Shown here one piece after another: positions 52,996-63,765 of a DNA stretch of 64,000 bases (position 1 is its first letter; each line of letters opens with the position of its first letter). This DNA is from Rhodeus uyekii (taxonomy: Eukaryota > Chordata > Actinopteri > Cypriniformes > Acheilognathidae): positions 372,001 to 436,000 of the forward strand of contig JAWRVZ010000101.1 of NCBI GenBank assembly GCA_037043235.1. The letters are read 5' to 3'. A model generated the notes under the pieces. It saw only the letters and a list, made by a program, of their open reading frames with translations. It had not been told where the DNA came from and searched no databases. The translations under genes and the position numbers were made by a program.

Positions 52996-55322
52996 TTAAA
53001 TGAGGCAAAATGTTTCAATAATTGACTTGGTGCTAACAAAAAACAGTTTTTTTCGGCAATCAGGACAGTACCACTTTCCCTTTGGTAGTTGTGACTTAGT
53101 AAGTCTGAGACACTGTAGGTGGAACCACTGGTATGGACAGTTCTCATTGTCACAAGACACCATAGTGTCAGTCTCGCCTTGACGGCAAATACAAAAAATG
53201 TTAGTCTCTCTTGGTGCTGAGTCTGGCATGTCATTTCTAAGAGTCGGCGGAGGTGATGTGTTAAGACAGGACAATCGTCCCAGTGGAAATGGTGTGTTGA
53301 GACGCGAAAAGAATCTCCCAACAAGTTCAGGCATTATTGCCATAGTATGAAAGTTCAATGCTTTATTTGCAACATAATTCCAAAAGTCTGTATCTGGTTC
53401 GATGCGTTCAATATGGACCTCTTTTTCTGTCCAAACTACAAAGTCTGCATAGTCAGACTCACAAATAAATATCTGTGTCTGTATTTGGTAGTAGTATGGA
53501 TGAGTTCGCTTTAGTCGTCTCCCATCTTCAGTTTCCTCTAAGCAGGATTTTGAACCGGTATACATATCCAAAGTAGAAGACCTAACACAGTGTGGACATT
53601 TCACTTCCACTACCCCAATCCACAACAATCACACGACACACTCTGCCATCAGGGGACGCTCCTAACACTGGATACTGCGGATTTATTTTAAAACCAGCCT
53701 TATCAACAATCAAGTTGTCATGTAACATCCTCAATGAATCTTTATGAATGTCCAAACCATCTTTCTCATGAGTGCATCCCCATGTTGTAGCTAAAGATGT
53801 AACTTTGGCAGACTCTGGGTAACAAATTGCCTTGATTAGACTTTCAGATGGCTTTGCAGGACTGCTGTGACATACTGAATGCATGCGTGATGCTGTGATT
53901 CGACCGCTTCTAAATCTGTTCCATAATTTAGTCTCCGATTGTTGCTTTGTGGCTTGTTCTACACTATCTGATTCCTCTTTAGACACAGTGACTTCAAGCG
54001 TTTGACAAAAAACTATAATTTCACTGTATGAAGCACAAAGCATGTCAGTGTTGAAGAAATCAGTCATTAGTTTAGGAAATTGACAGTCTAATGCTTTCGG
54101 AATAAATGGCATTTGGAATGAGTCCTTGTGTCGCTGAATTGCATGTCTAGAGTTTTCTTTTTCAGTTTTGCAGACGTAAAATCTATATCCTCAATCTTTG
54201 CATACTTCACACCTGTCAAGGATGCTGGGAGCCAGTATGATTTGGTTTCGGTTACTGTTTGCGATTGTCTGACTTTAACTGTTGCTTCTATTGAGAACAG
54301 CATGGCGGAGATATGAGTGCAGGACTCTCCTAACCCAGCCATACAATTGCAATGTGCTGCTAGTATCTTGCCGTCCTTTTGAATGATAACCCATGGCACC
54401 AATGCCTTCTCGTTGAGCCGCTGTGAATGCATTACCTGGAAAAAAAAACAGTTTGCAATTTAATTGTACTAAAAATATAGGTACATACTGTCAGACAAAA
54501 ATGACATGAATTTATTTAAAAGAAAGCAGCTCTTTTTATCATTTGTACTGGTAGTAAATAAGAATATATGCATACAATGCACATTGCACTACACCTTACA
54601 ATCAGTAAATCCGACAGGGGTGGCCAACCTGTTCAGCATGATGAGCCACAAAAACAAGCTCATGACGCGATCAGGAAGCAGCTCCTGTCAGGAGTCTTGT
54701 TAAATCGCGCGAGAGGTTCTGTTAAAAAAAATTGCGATTGTAAACACAGAACATGTGGAGACTGAAGAGCCGCAAAAGAGCAGTCAAAGAGCCGGGTTGG
54801 CCATCCCTGCACATAAGTGTTGTCTTATTTGATTTTCCAGTTGTGTGGTTTATACTTTAAAATAATATCTGTATTACAATGCATAAATAATTCTTGTAAG
54901 TCACTTGCTGGAGAAAAAAACAACTACAACAATATGAATATTTAGATTTAGATCTAGATCTACGAACATGTTGCCCTGTGAGTTACCCTGGCCGTGTGCA
55001 GACAAAGACCGTTGATCTCACACACCATGACATCGCGAACCCATCCACAAACAAACTGGTTATATGCTTCAAGTCCTTTATATGATTTAACTGGTCCAGG
55101 GTGTACGCACTTGTTGTGTACAAAAGAAAGTTTACTATGTCTGGGTATGTCACGCACACCCACTTTCAACATCCTGAGACCACCGCGACTTGTCAAGTGT
55201 GTATGGGTCATTCTTTTCAATTAACGCTAGTTTATCGTCGTATCTCTGTTTCGAAACACTGCCCAATGTGTCACGATACGTCTGCATACTGTTTAAATCC
55301 TTCTTTTCTTCTGTTTCCATCG
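52996..55322 (-). pseudogene. SWIM/YqaJ nuclease/PHD partner protein of the ISL2EU-type element, frameshifted
   Basis: Exon 1 (about 55322-54987; RYDDKLALIEKNDPY ... LEAYNQFVCGWVRDV) joins exon 2 from 54435, with donor AGG/gtaact and acceptor ttttccag giving TAR then VMHSQRLNE. Exon 2 contains a SWIM-like zinc motif (AHCNCMAGLGESCTHISAML). A YqaJ-type nuclease follows (SGRITASRMHSVC; LGASPDGRV; VVEVKCPHC; YYYQIQTQIFI). A C-terminal PHD finger ends it (FCICRQGETDTMVSCDNENC). At least two shifts lie in exon 1 (~55160, ~55080), one at ~54140 and one or two at ~53625. In relatives this protein is thought to process transposition intermediates; here it is broken. Confidence 0.87.
54615..54809. mobile_element. 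Non-autonomous hAT element in the intron of the nuclease gene
   Basis: Ends CAGGGGTGGCCAACC and, inverted, CAGGGATGGCCAACC (195 bp). The flanking 8-mers do not match, so the target duplication has decayed or the ends are slightly off. Confidence 0.8.
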
Positions 55323-56104
55323 GTTTGTTTTTTGACAATTCGTTGACTTCTTTTAGCAATGAAAATTTCCACCTCCAACATGGCCGCCAATGCGCAATGA
55401 CGTCAAAAATGTCACGTGACCGAAAACTATCTATAGAGCGTGCCCGTATGACGTCACGCGCACCGTCGCCGCCATAATGGGGGGCAAGTAGAGCTGGATA
55501 CAGCGCGCACCGAATGTTAATCATGTTGTTAAACAGTCATATTTTAGGCTGCCTAAGGTAATAACACACCAAGGTGATCGTACACAACAGCTGTCAAAGG
55601 CCAGACGTGAGAAATGCAAACAGTCGAATTCATGTTGAGAGAGTGATTGGCTTAGTCCGTCAGAAATATTCAATGCTATCATCCAGATCTGGACATACAC
55701 TATTTGCTTCTTGCCCATCAATAACGTAATAAAATTAAAGGTGAACAAATGTAGATCATGATTAGATCACACGGATGTGCTGATCCGGATCTACAGTGAA
55801 TAAAAACCATCCCACGACACATACATAAAGCGCTGCAATTATCAAGCATTATATCCATGTATATTATGTGCCTGCAAAAAGACGGTATCCAACAGTTTGC
55901 CGATAATATATGTAACAATTCCTAACCTCTGTTTGGGGTTTTTGAGTGTATTTTCTGTAGAAAAAAATCATACTTTAATCTTAGCTTTTCATACAGGTGT
56001 AGGAAATCAATAAACAGCATTTTGCAAGATCTGTTCAGGTAACAAAAGTTTACAAAGATGTTAAATTAAAATATTTTTGGTCCAAACTGAATATAATTTA
56101 TACT

Positions 56105-56280
56105 TTGGGGAAACTTAACACTTAAAATTCATCAATTGTATTGATTCGCCTGCTCTTTTGGGGCTTCTGTTCAGCCAAACAAACTTTGTTTATATTGTTT
56201 TTCCTGTAAAGCTGCTTTGAAACAATCTACATTGTAAAAAGCGCTATATAAATAAAGGTGACTTGACTTGACTTGACTTA
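56105..56280 (+). repeat. L2 3'-end fragment
   Basis: Matches 42580-42755 nearly base for base with a short gap (aaacaatctacattgtaaaa; gcgctatataaataaaggtg; acttg repeats). It is inserted within the second ISL2EU-type remnant. Confidence 0.93.
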
Positions 56281-56304
56281 GAAATTAGGAATGCCTCTAT
56301 TTTT

Positions 56305-56718
56305 TTAATAAACTTTATTGCTAATGAAAACCATTTCATCTACCTTGGCAGTGGTTACACATCTGTCATTGATGACACACACTTCTCGCACCCAGACACA
56401 CACTAGCTGATTGTAAGCGTCAAGTCCTTTGTTATACAGCCGAAGATCTTCAGTGTAAGGACTTAGGGTGAAAACCAGATAGTTGAGAACATTAATGTAT
56501 GTTGTGTTCGGTAGAAGATTGACGTCCGTAGACCAGGTCACAATTTCATACGGATCCTGTCCCTTTATTAACGCTATTTTTGCCTCGTACCTTTCTCTTT
56601 CAAAATTCTCAAGTCCATCTCTATATTTAGTTTGACTCTTACGCTCAATTTTCTCCCTAGATTTACATAAAATGTTTTTTTTCTGCGATAAAACTGGCTT
56701 TAACGTCGCTTCCCCCAT
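56305..56718 (-). pseudogene. First exon of the nuclease gene of the second ISL2EU-type element
   Basis: An open 137-codon frame starting MGEATLKPVLSQKKN. It is Lys/Arg-rich at first, then YRDGLENFERERYEAKIALI, LNYLVFTLSPYTEDL and LDAYNQLVCVWVREV. The last blocks align with the neighbouring copy (YTTSAYTLDQL; LEAYNQFVCGWVRDV). The frame here is unbroken where the neighbour's is shifted. Exon 2 with SWIM, YqaJ and PHD is absent, so the gene is a fragment. Confidence 0.75.
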
Positions 56719-56789
56719 GACATTGATTAGAAGTGGTCCCCCAAAATGGCGGCTGTCGTAAAACTACGTCACGATCGGGCGCGCTCTAT

Positions 56790-57379
56790 AAATAAATACA
56801 GGATGAATATATTAATATTGAAAGCGAGCGCCTCTCTCTCACACACACTTTCAGAAGCCCTAAAAGTCATTAGTCACCAACTGCCTGGAAATCCGTCATA
56901 TTTCATGTTCATGTCCGGATAGTTTTATTTAAGTACTAATTGACGCCGCGTCACGTGCGCGCGCATGTGCGCGAGTGATTGGAATGTTGGTTGCTATGGC
57001 GACGCGTGTTATGATTTCTGCGCTCGTATGTAAACACTGAGTCGATCGCTGTCTGTCGATGAGAGGCGAGGCGATTCAGACACTGCTGAATATTTTCTGA
57101 ATAATCTTGAGATTTTGAAGCTATTCGGAGGACTTTTATTCTGGAAAGAGTTCGGAGGAGATTTTCTTTACCACGTTTTATTTGTTATTATTTCCAAGGA
57201 CACTTGTTTTATCTATTTTTTTCTGGTTTTAGGAGGAGTTTGGAGTTTTATTTAATTTTATTATTTAGTTTTATTATTTTTAGTTTATTAATCTTTTTTT
57301 GGTGGGTGGGGTATTTAAGAGAAGTTGTTAATTCTGTTTATTCTGTTTATCATTGTATTTTGTAGTGTTTTTATTGCAG
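56790..57379 (+). other. 5' region of the Pim-like kinase gene
   Basis: No ORF. A likely untranslated exon plus intron lies upstream of acceptor ttattgcag at 57371-57379, which opens the first coding exon 8 bases before its ATG. The CpG-rich stretch 56940-57080 could hold the promoter. Confidence 0.4.
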
Positions 57380-57387
57380 GTTGGAGG

Positions 57388-59965
57388 ATGTCTTCGGCTC
57401 TCAGGAGTGAAAGAGGAGGTGAATTAAGCATCATCAGCCTGAACAGCAGAGCCACGTACAGCGTTGAGCGGAGGTGCAGTGGAGATGGACCGGACAGCCC
57501 AAATGAACAGGACAGTTGCAGCAACAGGAGTTTGTCCCGATCGGACAACCTCCAAGAGATGGTGTGTCCTCCACTGCCTGGTCAAGTTCCTGTCGAGCCA
57601 ACGGAGACTTCAGCTGCCATGAAGGCGTCCACTGTGATCAAGAGCTCAACAGGTCAGATTGAAATAAGGCTGGGTGTTGTGACGCTTTCAAGTTTTTAAC
57701 AAGTTATGTTAAATTGTCTGGTTATATTTGCTGTTAATCAGCAAAAATGTAGCTGAAATTCTTTCCGAATGAGTTTTTCCCTAAATATTTTAGTTAGACA
57801 TTCGTCTAACGTCATCATTTTAATTTTCATAACATTCAGAGAACCTTCAAAAGTAACATTCTCATATTTGCAACATTATAAAATGAAATGTTCCCTTGAT
57901 ATTTTAACCAAAAAAATTACAGGATACAGGATGTTACTTAATATTGTGAAATAAGACTTTGGGACATTTATGTTGGCATTAATGAGGCCCGTCGTATAGC
58001 ATTTGCATCAGTTGGGTTTGTAACATTACAGATAAGAATCGAACAGTAAAATGTGTGTCATAATTTCATTGTTTCATTTGAGGTCAGAGATGTTTCTAAT
58101 AGTTGTCGTTTTAAAATGTTTGTCTTCATTTCAGGAACGCCTACAGAATGTAGGAAGAGGAATGGGATGCGTTCGTTCTTCCAGCACACGTGGAAGGCAA
58201 TGAAACGTTCGTTCAGCTGTTGCAACAGTCGTGCTGTGGATGTCGTAGAGCCTTTTGTTCCTCCAGCACATCTGGACCCGGAGCCTGATCCCGATCCCGA
58301 TCACTCCAGCTTCAGGCCAAGCAACGGTAAACCAGCAGTCATTATCTCTTCAACATTATTTTAAACAGTCTTGCTGTCATTTTTTCCGCTAAACATATAT
58401 CTAAAGGCTTGATTTCAGAGAGTGTTAATATTATTAATTTGAATCATCCAGCTTATATATTTTTCAGAGTCCTTTGAGTCTCTCTATAACATGGGAAAGA
58501 TGCTTGGATCCGGAGGATTTGGCCAGGTGTACGAGGGAACGCGGAAATCTGATGGCAAAAGGGTAAATTTTACACAATTATACAAACATTTTGCCCTTGC
58601 ATCCATAAAAACATGTTTAAAACCATTTACAGATGCTGTAATGCTTACTGCAAGTTCAGGCGCCTGAATACTGCCAATGAAAGGCTTTTGTTTGTTGTTG
58701 TTTTTGCAGGTCGCCATCAAGCAGATCGGCAAGATTAACAACTGCCGTTATCTTGATATTGTAAGTTGGCCAAACCTGAATGTGTATTTAATACTGTCGT
58801 TAATATGCCTGCATGACCTTTAGCTGTAAATGTAATTAGAACCAAAAAACTATGAGCCGAAAAACTCTGTTAAACGTATCTACAAAGATCAAAGCAAAGT
58901 TCATTTAAAAATGTAAAGTTTTCTTCAGATTTTTACCCAGCTAACCCTCTTTCTGCTGTTTTTCTCCAGCCTGGGCATCCCGAACCTCTGGTGACAGAAG
59001 TGGCGCTGCTGCTGATGATGAGGCAAGATCCCGTCAGCCCCTTCGTCATACAGCTGAACGAGTGGTTCGAAAACCCCCGAACATTCGCTCTCGTCATGGA
59101 GTTCCCTGAACCTTGTGAGAGCTTGCTGGATTTCGTCATTCGCACCCCTGAAGTGGATGAAGCAACAGCACGGGTCATCATGCGGCAGGCTGTGCTGGCA
59201 GTGCAACACTGCATCGAGCACGGCGTCTTTCATAATGACGTTCATTTGGACAACTTCCTGCTGAAGAAGAACACGTTAGAGCTCAAGCTCATCGACTTCG
59301 GCTGCGGTCAGATACTCGGGAGCGACGGCTACAAGAGTAAAACTTACGTCGGTGAGCATTTTAGGAGTGTGGAAACCTGAATGTAGTGACTTAATGATTA
59401 TTTGACACTATAAAAGCTCAACAACGTGCAAATGTCGTGCTTACAGGATTACAGGATTATTGTCCTCCTGAAGTCTTCACAGAACCCGGATTCCACGCCG
59501 TCCCCGCCAATGTCTGGGCTCTAGGAGTGCTGCTGTACGAGATGGTGAACGCATGTTCTCCTTTCAGCAACAAAACGGAAATCACACAAGATAAAGTCAC
59601 TTTCCAGAACTCCAGCTTGTCTGAAGGTGAGTGAATAATATTGGGAACTTTGATAAACGCACACAGAAAGCAAAGGCTCTGTAGAGAAACAGTGAAATAA
59701 ACGTATGTTGGACCTGAAACACGCTTTCACAAGAACCAGTAAGCGCTGCGTTTGGGAAAAGGTGTGATACGCCCAGTAAAAAAAGAAATCTTGATTTAGA
59801 TGATCTTTTCTTAGTTGCCGAGTCACATGGTCACAACTAACCAGCTCTCCTCATTAAATGTGCACAGAATGCAGGGATCTGATCATCCAGTGCCTGACCA
59901 AGGATCCAACCAAACGGCCAACGTTAGAGCAGATGTTACAACATAAATGGATTACAAACGATTAG
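57388..59965 (+). CDS. Pim-family serine/threonine kinase-like protein, seven coding exons
   Basis: Exons 57388-57652, 58135-58326, 58468-58562, 58710-58760, 58970-59351, 59447-59626 and 59868-59965 total 1,263 nt (420 aa), with all borders GT/AG and phases consistent. The first ~155 residues are a low-complexity Ser/Pro/Asp-rich leader (DPEPDPDPD). The kinase domain follows: LGSGGFGQVYEG (glycine loop), VAIKQI (Lys), HNDVHLDNFLL (catalytic loop), LIDFGCG (DFG metal site), DYCPPE and VWALGVLLYEM. The C-terminal DPTKRPTLEQMLQHKWI is typical of Pim kinases. It would phosphorylate Ser/Thr substrates in the cytosol. Asn replaces Arg of the HRD motif while the catalytic Asp stays. Fish genomes carry many Pim-like copies. 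Confidence 0.92.
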
Positions 59966-60460
59966 TTGTAGATTGGAGAAGTTCAGGAGATTCAGCCGAT
60001 CAGTGATTTCAGGTGTGAGGAAGTGTAACAGACAGAGTGGCATTATTAGAATTTATCAGTTCTGCAATATTCAACTTTATGAGTTCATTGTAATACTCTC
60101 TTATAGCCGTCACCATATATATACAATACAGCTTCACTCTAATAAACAGGGAAATAACAGAATTTCTGTAAAGCACCTCTAAAAAACTTTTATGAGTTGA
60201 TAAGTTGCTATAATTTTTGTATTGAACAGGAAATAACACACTTGTTGTCTGGGGGGCTCGAGCTGGAGATTTGACCTGAAGCCAGAAAACCAACCCGTCC
60301 TGACAGGAACTCAAGCCACCAACCGAGAGTTCAGAGCCAGTCCAAGTCTGAGCAAGAACTTGAGAGACTGCAAGACTGGAAAGAAGTCTTCACAGCCATA
60401 TTAGCTTTGTTTAAAAGTTAAGACAATCAACTTTATTCATCAATGACACACACACTCACA
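59966..60460. other. 3' flank of the kinase gene
   Basis: Contains ctctaataaacagg near 60137-60150, a possible polyadenylation signal for the kinase transcript. No other feature. Confidence 0.4.
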
Positions 60461-60743
60461 CACCATTCAGTTCCCTTTCAAGGGATCTCGCGCTGCGTCG
60501 AACGCTTTGGGGAATACATGGACGATATCTTGCGAAGCACAATATGTAGACGATCAAACGAGTGTGAGTGAAGGTAGCAAGTCAGTGACGTCGTGAACCA
60601 GGGTGATAAATATACGCCAGAAACCGGTGACGGCTGCTTAGAGTGTCGTCGCAAGCACTGTGTGAGAGTGTGTTGTGTTGTGTTGCGCTGGTTATTTCAA
60701 AGAATACCCTAGTTAGTTTAAAAAGACAGCAATTTCCTTTATC

Positions 60744-61735
60744 ATGGCGAATCAGACTTTTGTTCAGTGCACGTCTCTCTGCCCTCGCTATCTCTCAGTG
60801 GGAGAAACACATCTGTTGTGTGTTGTCTTTCTGGGAGCAGAGCATGCAAGGTCAGCGCTCGTGAGGCTCTGCGGCGATCTAGGTCTTGGGGCTCGCAAAT
60901 GGATCTGTCGGCGGGGTGTGAGACGGGTGCTCCCCTATCTCAGCCTTTACCCGGTGGATCCAGTGTCTCGTGCATGGTCTCGGAAGCACGCTCGAGGGCG
61001 GTTACTTCCGACCAGGCAGAGGCACCGGCGCTGCACTTGTCTAGCTCTGAGGAGTTAGACGTTGTTAGTATCGACTCTGAGAGTTTGGATTCGCCAGCCT
61101 CCTCTCCAGCGTACGAGGAGCTTCTCGAGGTTGTGACTCGCTCTGTGGCTCCTTTGAATATTGATTGGCCAGCAGAAGCAAGCTCTGTTCGTCCTAGAAA
61201 GAGTAAAATAGACAAACGTTTTCTGCCAGCGTGGGTCCATCTCACCCGCCGTACACATGCCTTTCTTCCTGGATCTTCACACTGAGGTGTCTCTCTTGGA
61301 GAAGGGCCGCCACCGCCAGAGTGTTTACTCCACAAAATAATATTTATGCTTCTCTGGCTGGTGGGCGTGACTATGGTTATGTCTTCATACTACCGCCCAG
61401 CTTCAAGCATATCAAGCAGAGTTGTTGGGGCAGCTAGATGAGGGCAGAGGCACAGGTCCTCAGGCAGTTGCTGAGCTCAGAAAAGCCATAGACCTTGCCC
61501 TCCAGGCCAGCAGGGAGACAGCTGCATCAATTGGCCGCTCATGGCAGCTTGTGTGGCCATGGAGAGGCATTTGTGGCTTAATTTAACATCTCTGAAAGAT
61601 AATGAGAACATTTTTCTTTTGGACGCCCCTCTGTCGCCTTCTGGGCTTTTCGGTGACTCAGTCAAGACGGTAGTTGACAAGTTTCTGGAGGCGGCAAAGC
61701 AACAGGTGGCATTCAATGTGCTACTGCCTCGCTGA
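60744..61735 (+). pseudogene. DIRS gag-like region
   Basis: A frame with an HLLCVVFLGAEHA motif (zinc-ribbon-like start of DIRS gag) and a Ser/Glu-rich middle. The block KSKIDKRFLPAW leads to FFLDLHTEVS after a shift near 61270. The frame at 61541-61735 reads MERHLWLNLTSLKDNENIFL and LLDAPLSPSGLFGDSV, characteristic of fish DIRS gag. At least three frameshifts separate these parts. Confidence 0.75.
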
Positions 61736-62199
61736 GCCAGCCACAGCCCCAGAGCTCCTCACAGCGGGCCGCTCGAAGGCAGAGTGTCTCAACCCGCAAA
61801 CCCCCCCAGAAAACAGGGGGTCGGGCAGACATTCTCAGCCTTAGCCTTCTGGCAGGAGGAAGGATCTGAGGACCGTCATCCTCGCTAAGAAGGCTACTTC
61901 TAAGAGGTACTGACGCCAGATGCGCCAGGCCTCTTGGAGCCGTCCTTCCTCAGTTGCCGCCCATCACTCAGGCTGTGCTGAGGAGATCGCCCCCCTCCAA
62001 GGAGGGTCCTAGAGCATTCACTCCAGGCGTTCCCCAGGAAACAAAAAAATTGCTACACAAATACCAGAGATCAGCCTCGAGAGGCTGGTTCTCCTAGTAG
62101 AGTAGTAGAGTTTCTGACAGCATGGTCGTGTCTTCTGGAAGTCTCTCAGTGGGTCCTGCACTTTGTAAAAAAAGCAATTTTTATTAAGTTTGGGTCTCG

Positions 62200-62830
62200 C
62201 CTGCCCAGGTTCAATGGGGTTCTTCCCACTTTGGTGGACCCCGAGCAGGCTCTGGTCATGGAGCAGGAAGTTGGCTCTCTACTGAGGAAAGGGGCCATAG
62301 AATATGTACCACCCTCGGACAGAGAGTCAGGCTTTTACAGCCATTACTTCCTCGTTCCCAAGAAGGATGGAGGATTGCGGCCCATCCTGGATTTGCGCTT
62401 TCTGAATCGTTTAGTCATGAAGCTAAAGTTCAAAACGCTAACATTAAAACAAATAGTGACACCATCGGGTTCGTCACCATCGATCTAAAGGACGCATGTT
62501 TCCATCCTTCCACAGCACAGGAAGTACCTCAGGTTTGTCTTTGGGGGGAAGGCGTACCAATATCAAGTACTTTCATTCGGCCTGGCTTTATCACCCCGCA
62601 CATTCACCAAATGCATGGACGCAGTGCTAACCCTGTTGTGCCTCCAAAGGCATCAGAGTTTTAAACTACACCGATGACTGGCTGATCCTGGCTCAGTCGC
62701 CACATTTAGTGGTTCAACATTGAGATGTTGTTCTCACACACGAGTGCTGGGGTTGAGGTTGAACGCGAAGAAGAGTGTGCTTTCTCCCATTCAGAGAACC
62801 ATCTTCCTAGGTGTTGTATGGGACTCAGTT
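62200..62830 (+). pseudogene. DIRS reverse transcriptase region
   Basis: MEQEVGSLLRKGAIEYVPPS, FLVPKKDGGLRPILDLRFLN, then after shifts YQVLSFGLALSPRTFTKCMD, LNYTDDWLILAQS and LRLNAKKSVLSPIQRTIFLG. The active site reads YTDDW, as in DIRS RTs. Several frameshifts near 62480, 62650 and 62730 disable it. Confidence 0.82.
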
Positions 62831-63229
62831 TCTATGACACAGCTGTCCCCCATGAAGAAAGACCAAATAGGCCAGTCACTCACTATAAAACACTTTCAAT
62901 GAGTATTGGGTCTCATGGCAGCAGCTTCCAGCATTATCCTGTTCGGGTTGCTACACATGAGGCCATTACAGTGGTTGCTCAGAACCAGAGGGTTTTCCCC
63001 GAGGGGCAACCCTTTCCGCACTATCAAGGTCACGCGGCGATGCCTACGTCCCTTGGATATGTGGAAGAAACCCTGGTTTCTGTCTCAATTACCCGTATTG
63101 GGAGCCCCTTGTCGACGTGCAATGCAGTCAACGGATGCATCCCTTATTGGTTGGGGAGTGGTCCTGAGGGATCGCCCCGCCCAAGGTCTGTGGCACGAAG
63201 CTGTATGCCCTGAAGTGGAGACTCTTCAC

Positions 63230-63765
63230 TTCTTGGTGTTGCAATAAGCAGGTGAACCCAGTTACCTGTCACATTGGCAAAGTGCTGGAGTTCCTGCAGG
63301 ATATATTCACTGCAGGGCTGTCTCCGTCCACACTGAAGGTCTACGTGGCTGCCATAGCCGCTTACCATGTACCTCTGGGTGGCATGTTCCCTCGTCACTC
63401 GCTTTCTCCGTGGTACCATTAGGCTGAGGCCTGCAGTACCAAGGTTCCTACCTGGGACTTATCCCTGGTCCTACAGGGGTTGTCCCAGGCATCTTTCGAA
63501 GCTCTGGATGAGGTTCCCCTAAAGTTCCTCACTTTAAAGACTTTATTCTTATTGGCCATTACATCGCTAAAAAGAGTTGGGGACCTACAGGTGTTTTCTG
63601 TAACTTCCTCCTGTCTTGAGTTTGCGCTGGAATGGTGAAAGCCTTCCTCCATCCCAGGCCAAAGTGCCCACACACGTGGCCAGATCTATAGTGCTGCAGG
63701 CCTTTTGCCCTCCCCCCTTCGGTGACCAGCACCAGGAATCTAAGAACAAGGTCTGTCCAGTGCAA
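63230..63765 (+). pseudogene. DIRS tyrosine recombinase region
   Basis: Broken frames read AGVPAGYIHC-type and CHSRLPCTSG-type fragments, then LSLVLQGLSQASFEALDEVP, LKFLTLKTLFLLAITSLKR, VGDLQVFSV and HVARSIVLQAFCPPPF. The LAITS.KR.GDLQ block is the conserved first-Arg region of DIRS recombinases. The catalytic Tyr end is not present before the duplicated segment begins. Confidence 0.75.

Larger units (their letters stand above)
51006..55436. mobile_element. ISL2EU-type DNA transposon with two convergent genes
   Basis: The ends 51006-51074 and, inverted, 55436-55368 are both 69 bp and share ATAGATA, a GTCAC/GACGTCA region and the 17-base block GCCATGTTGGAGGTGGA. Inside are a plus-strand THAP-DDE transposase and a minus-strand gene with SWIM, YqaJ nuclease and PHD domains. 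That pairing is the signature of ISL2EU (IS4EU) elements. The exact outer ends and target duplication were not fixed. Confidence 0.85.
55540..56780. mobile_element. Remnant of a second ISL2EU-type element
   Basis: On the plus strand, 55600-55680 reads NSRIHVERVIGLVRQKYSML, the transposase C-terminal block around the catalytic Glu. On the minus strand, 56718-56305 reads a first exon homologous to the neighbour's nuclease gene. All other coding parts are missing. Its outer flank (56720-56790, with cgcgctctataaata) resembles the flank of the first element near 55430-55460. Confidence 0.78.
60465..63765 (+). mobile_element. DIRS-type retrotransposon, degenerate
   Basis: Order on the plus strand: gag-like frames (60744-61740), RT (62200-62820), then tyrosine-recombinase-like frames (63230-63765). 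The start (cagttccctttcaagggatc) resembles DIRS terminal regions. Many stops and frameshifts are present, and no LTR or DDE integrase, as expected for DIRS. Confidence 0.8.
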
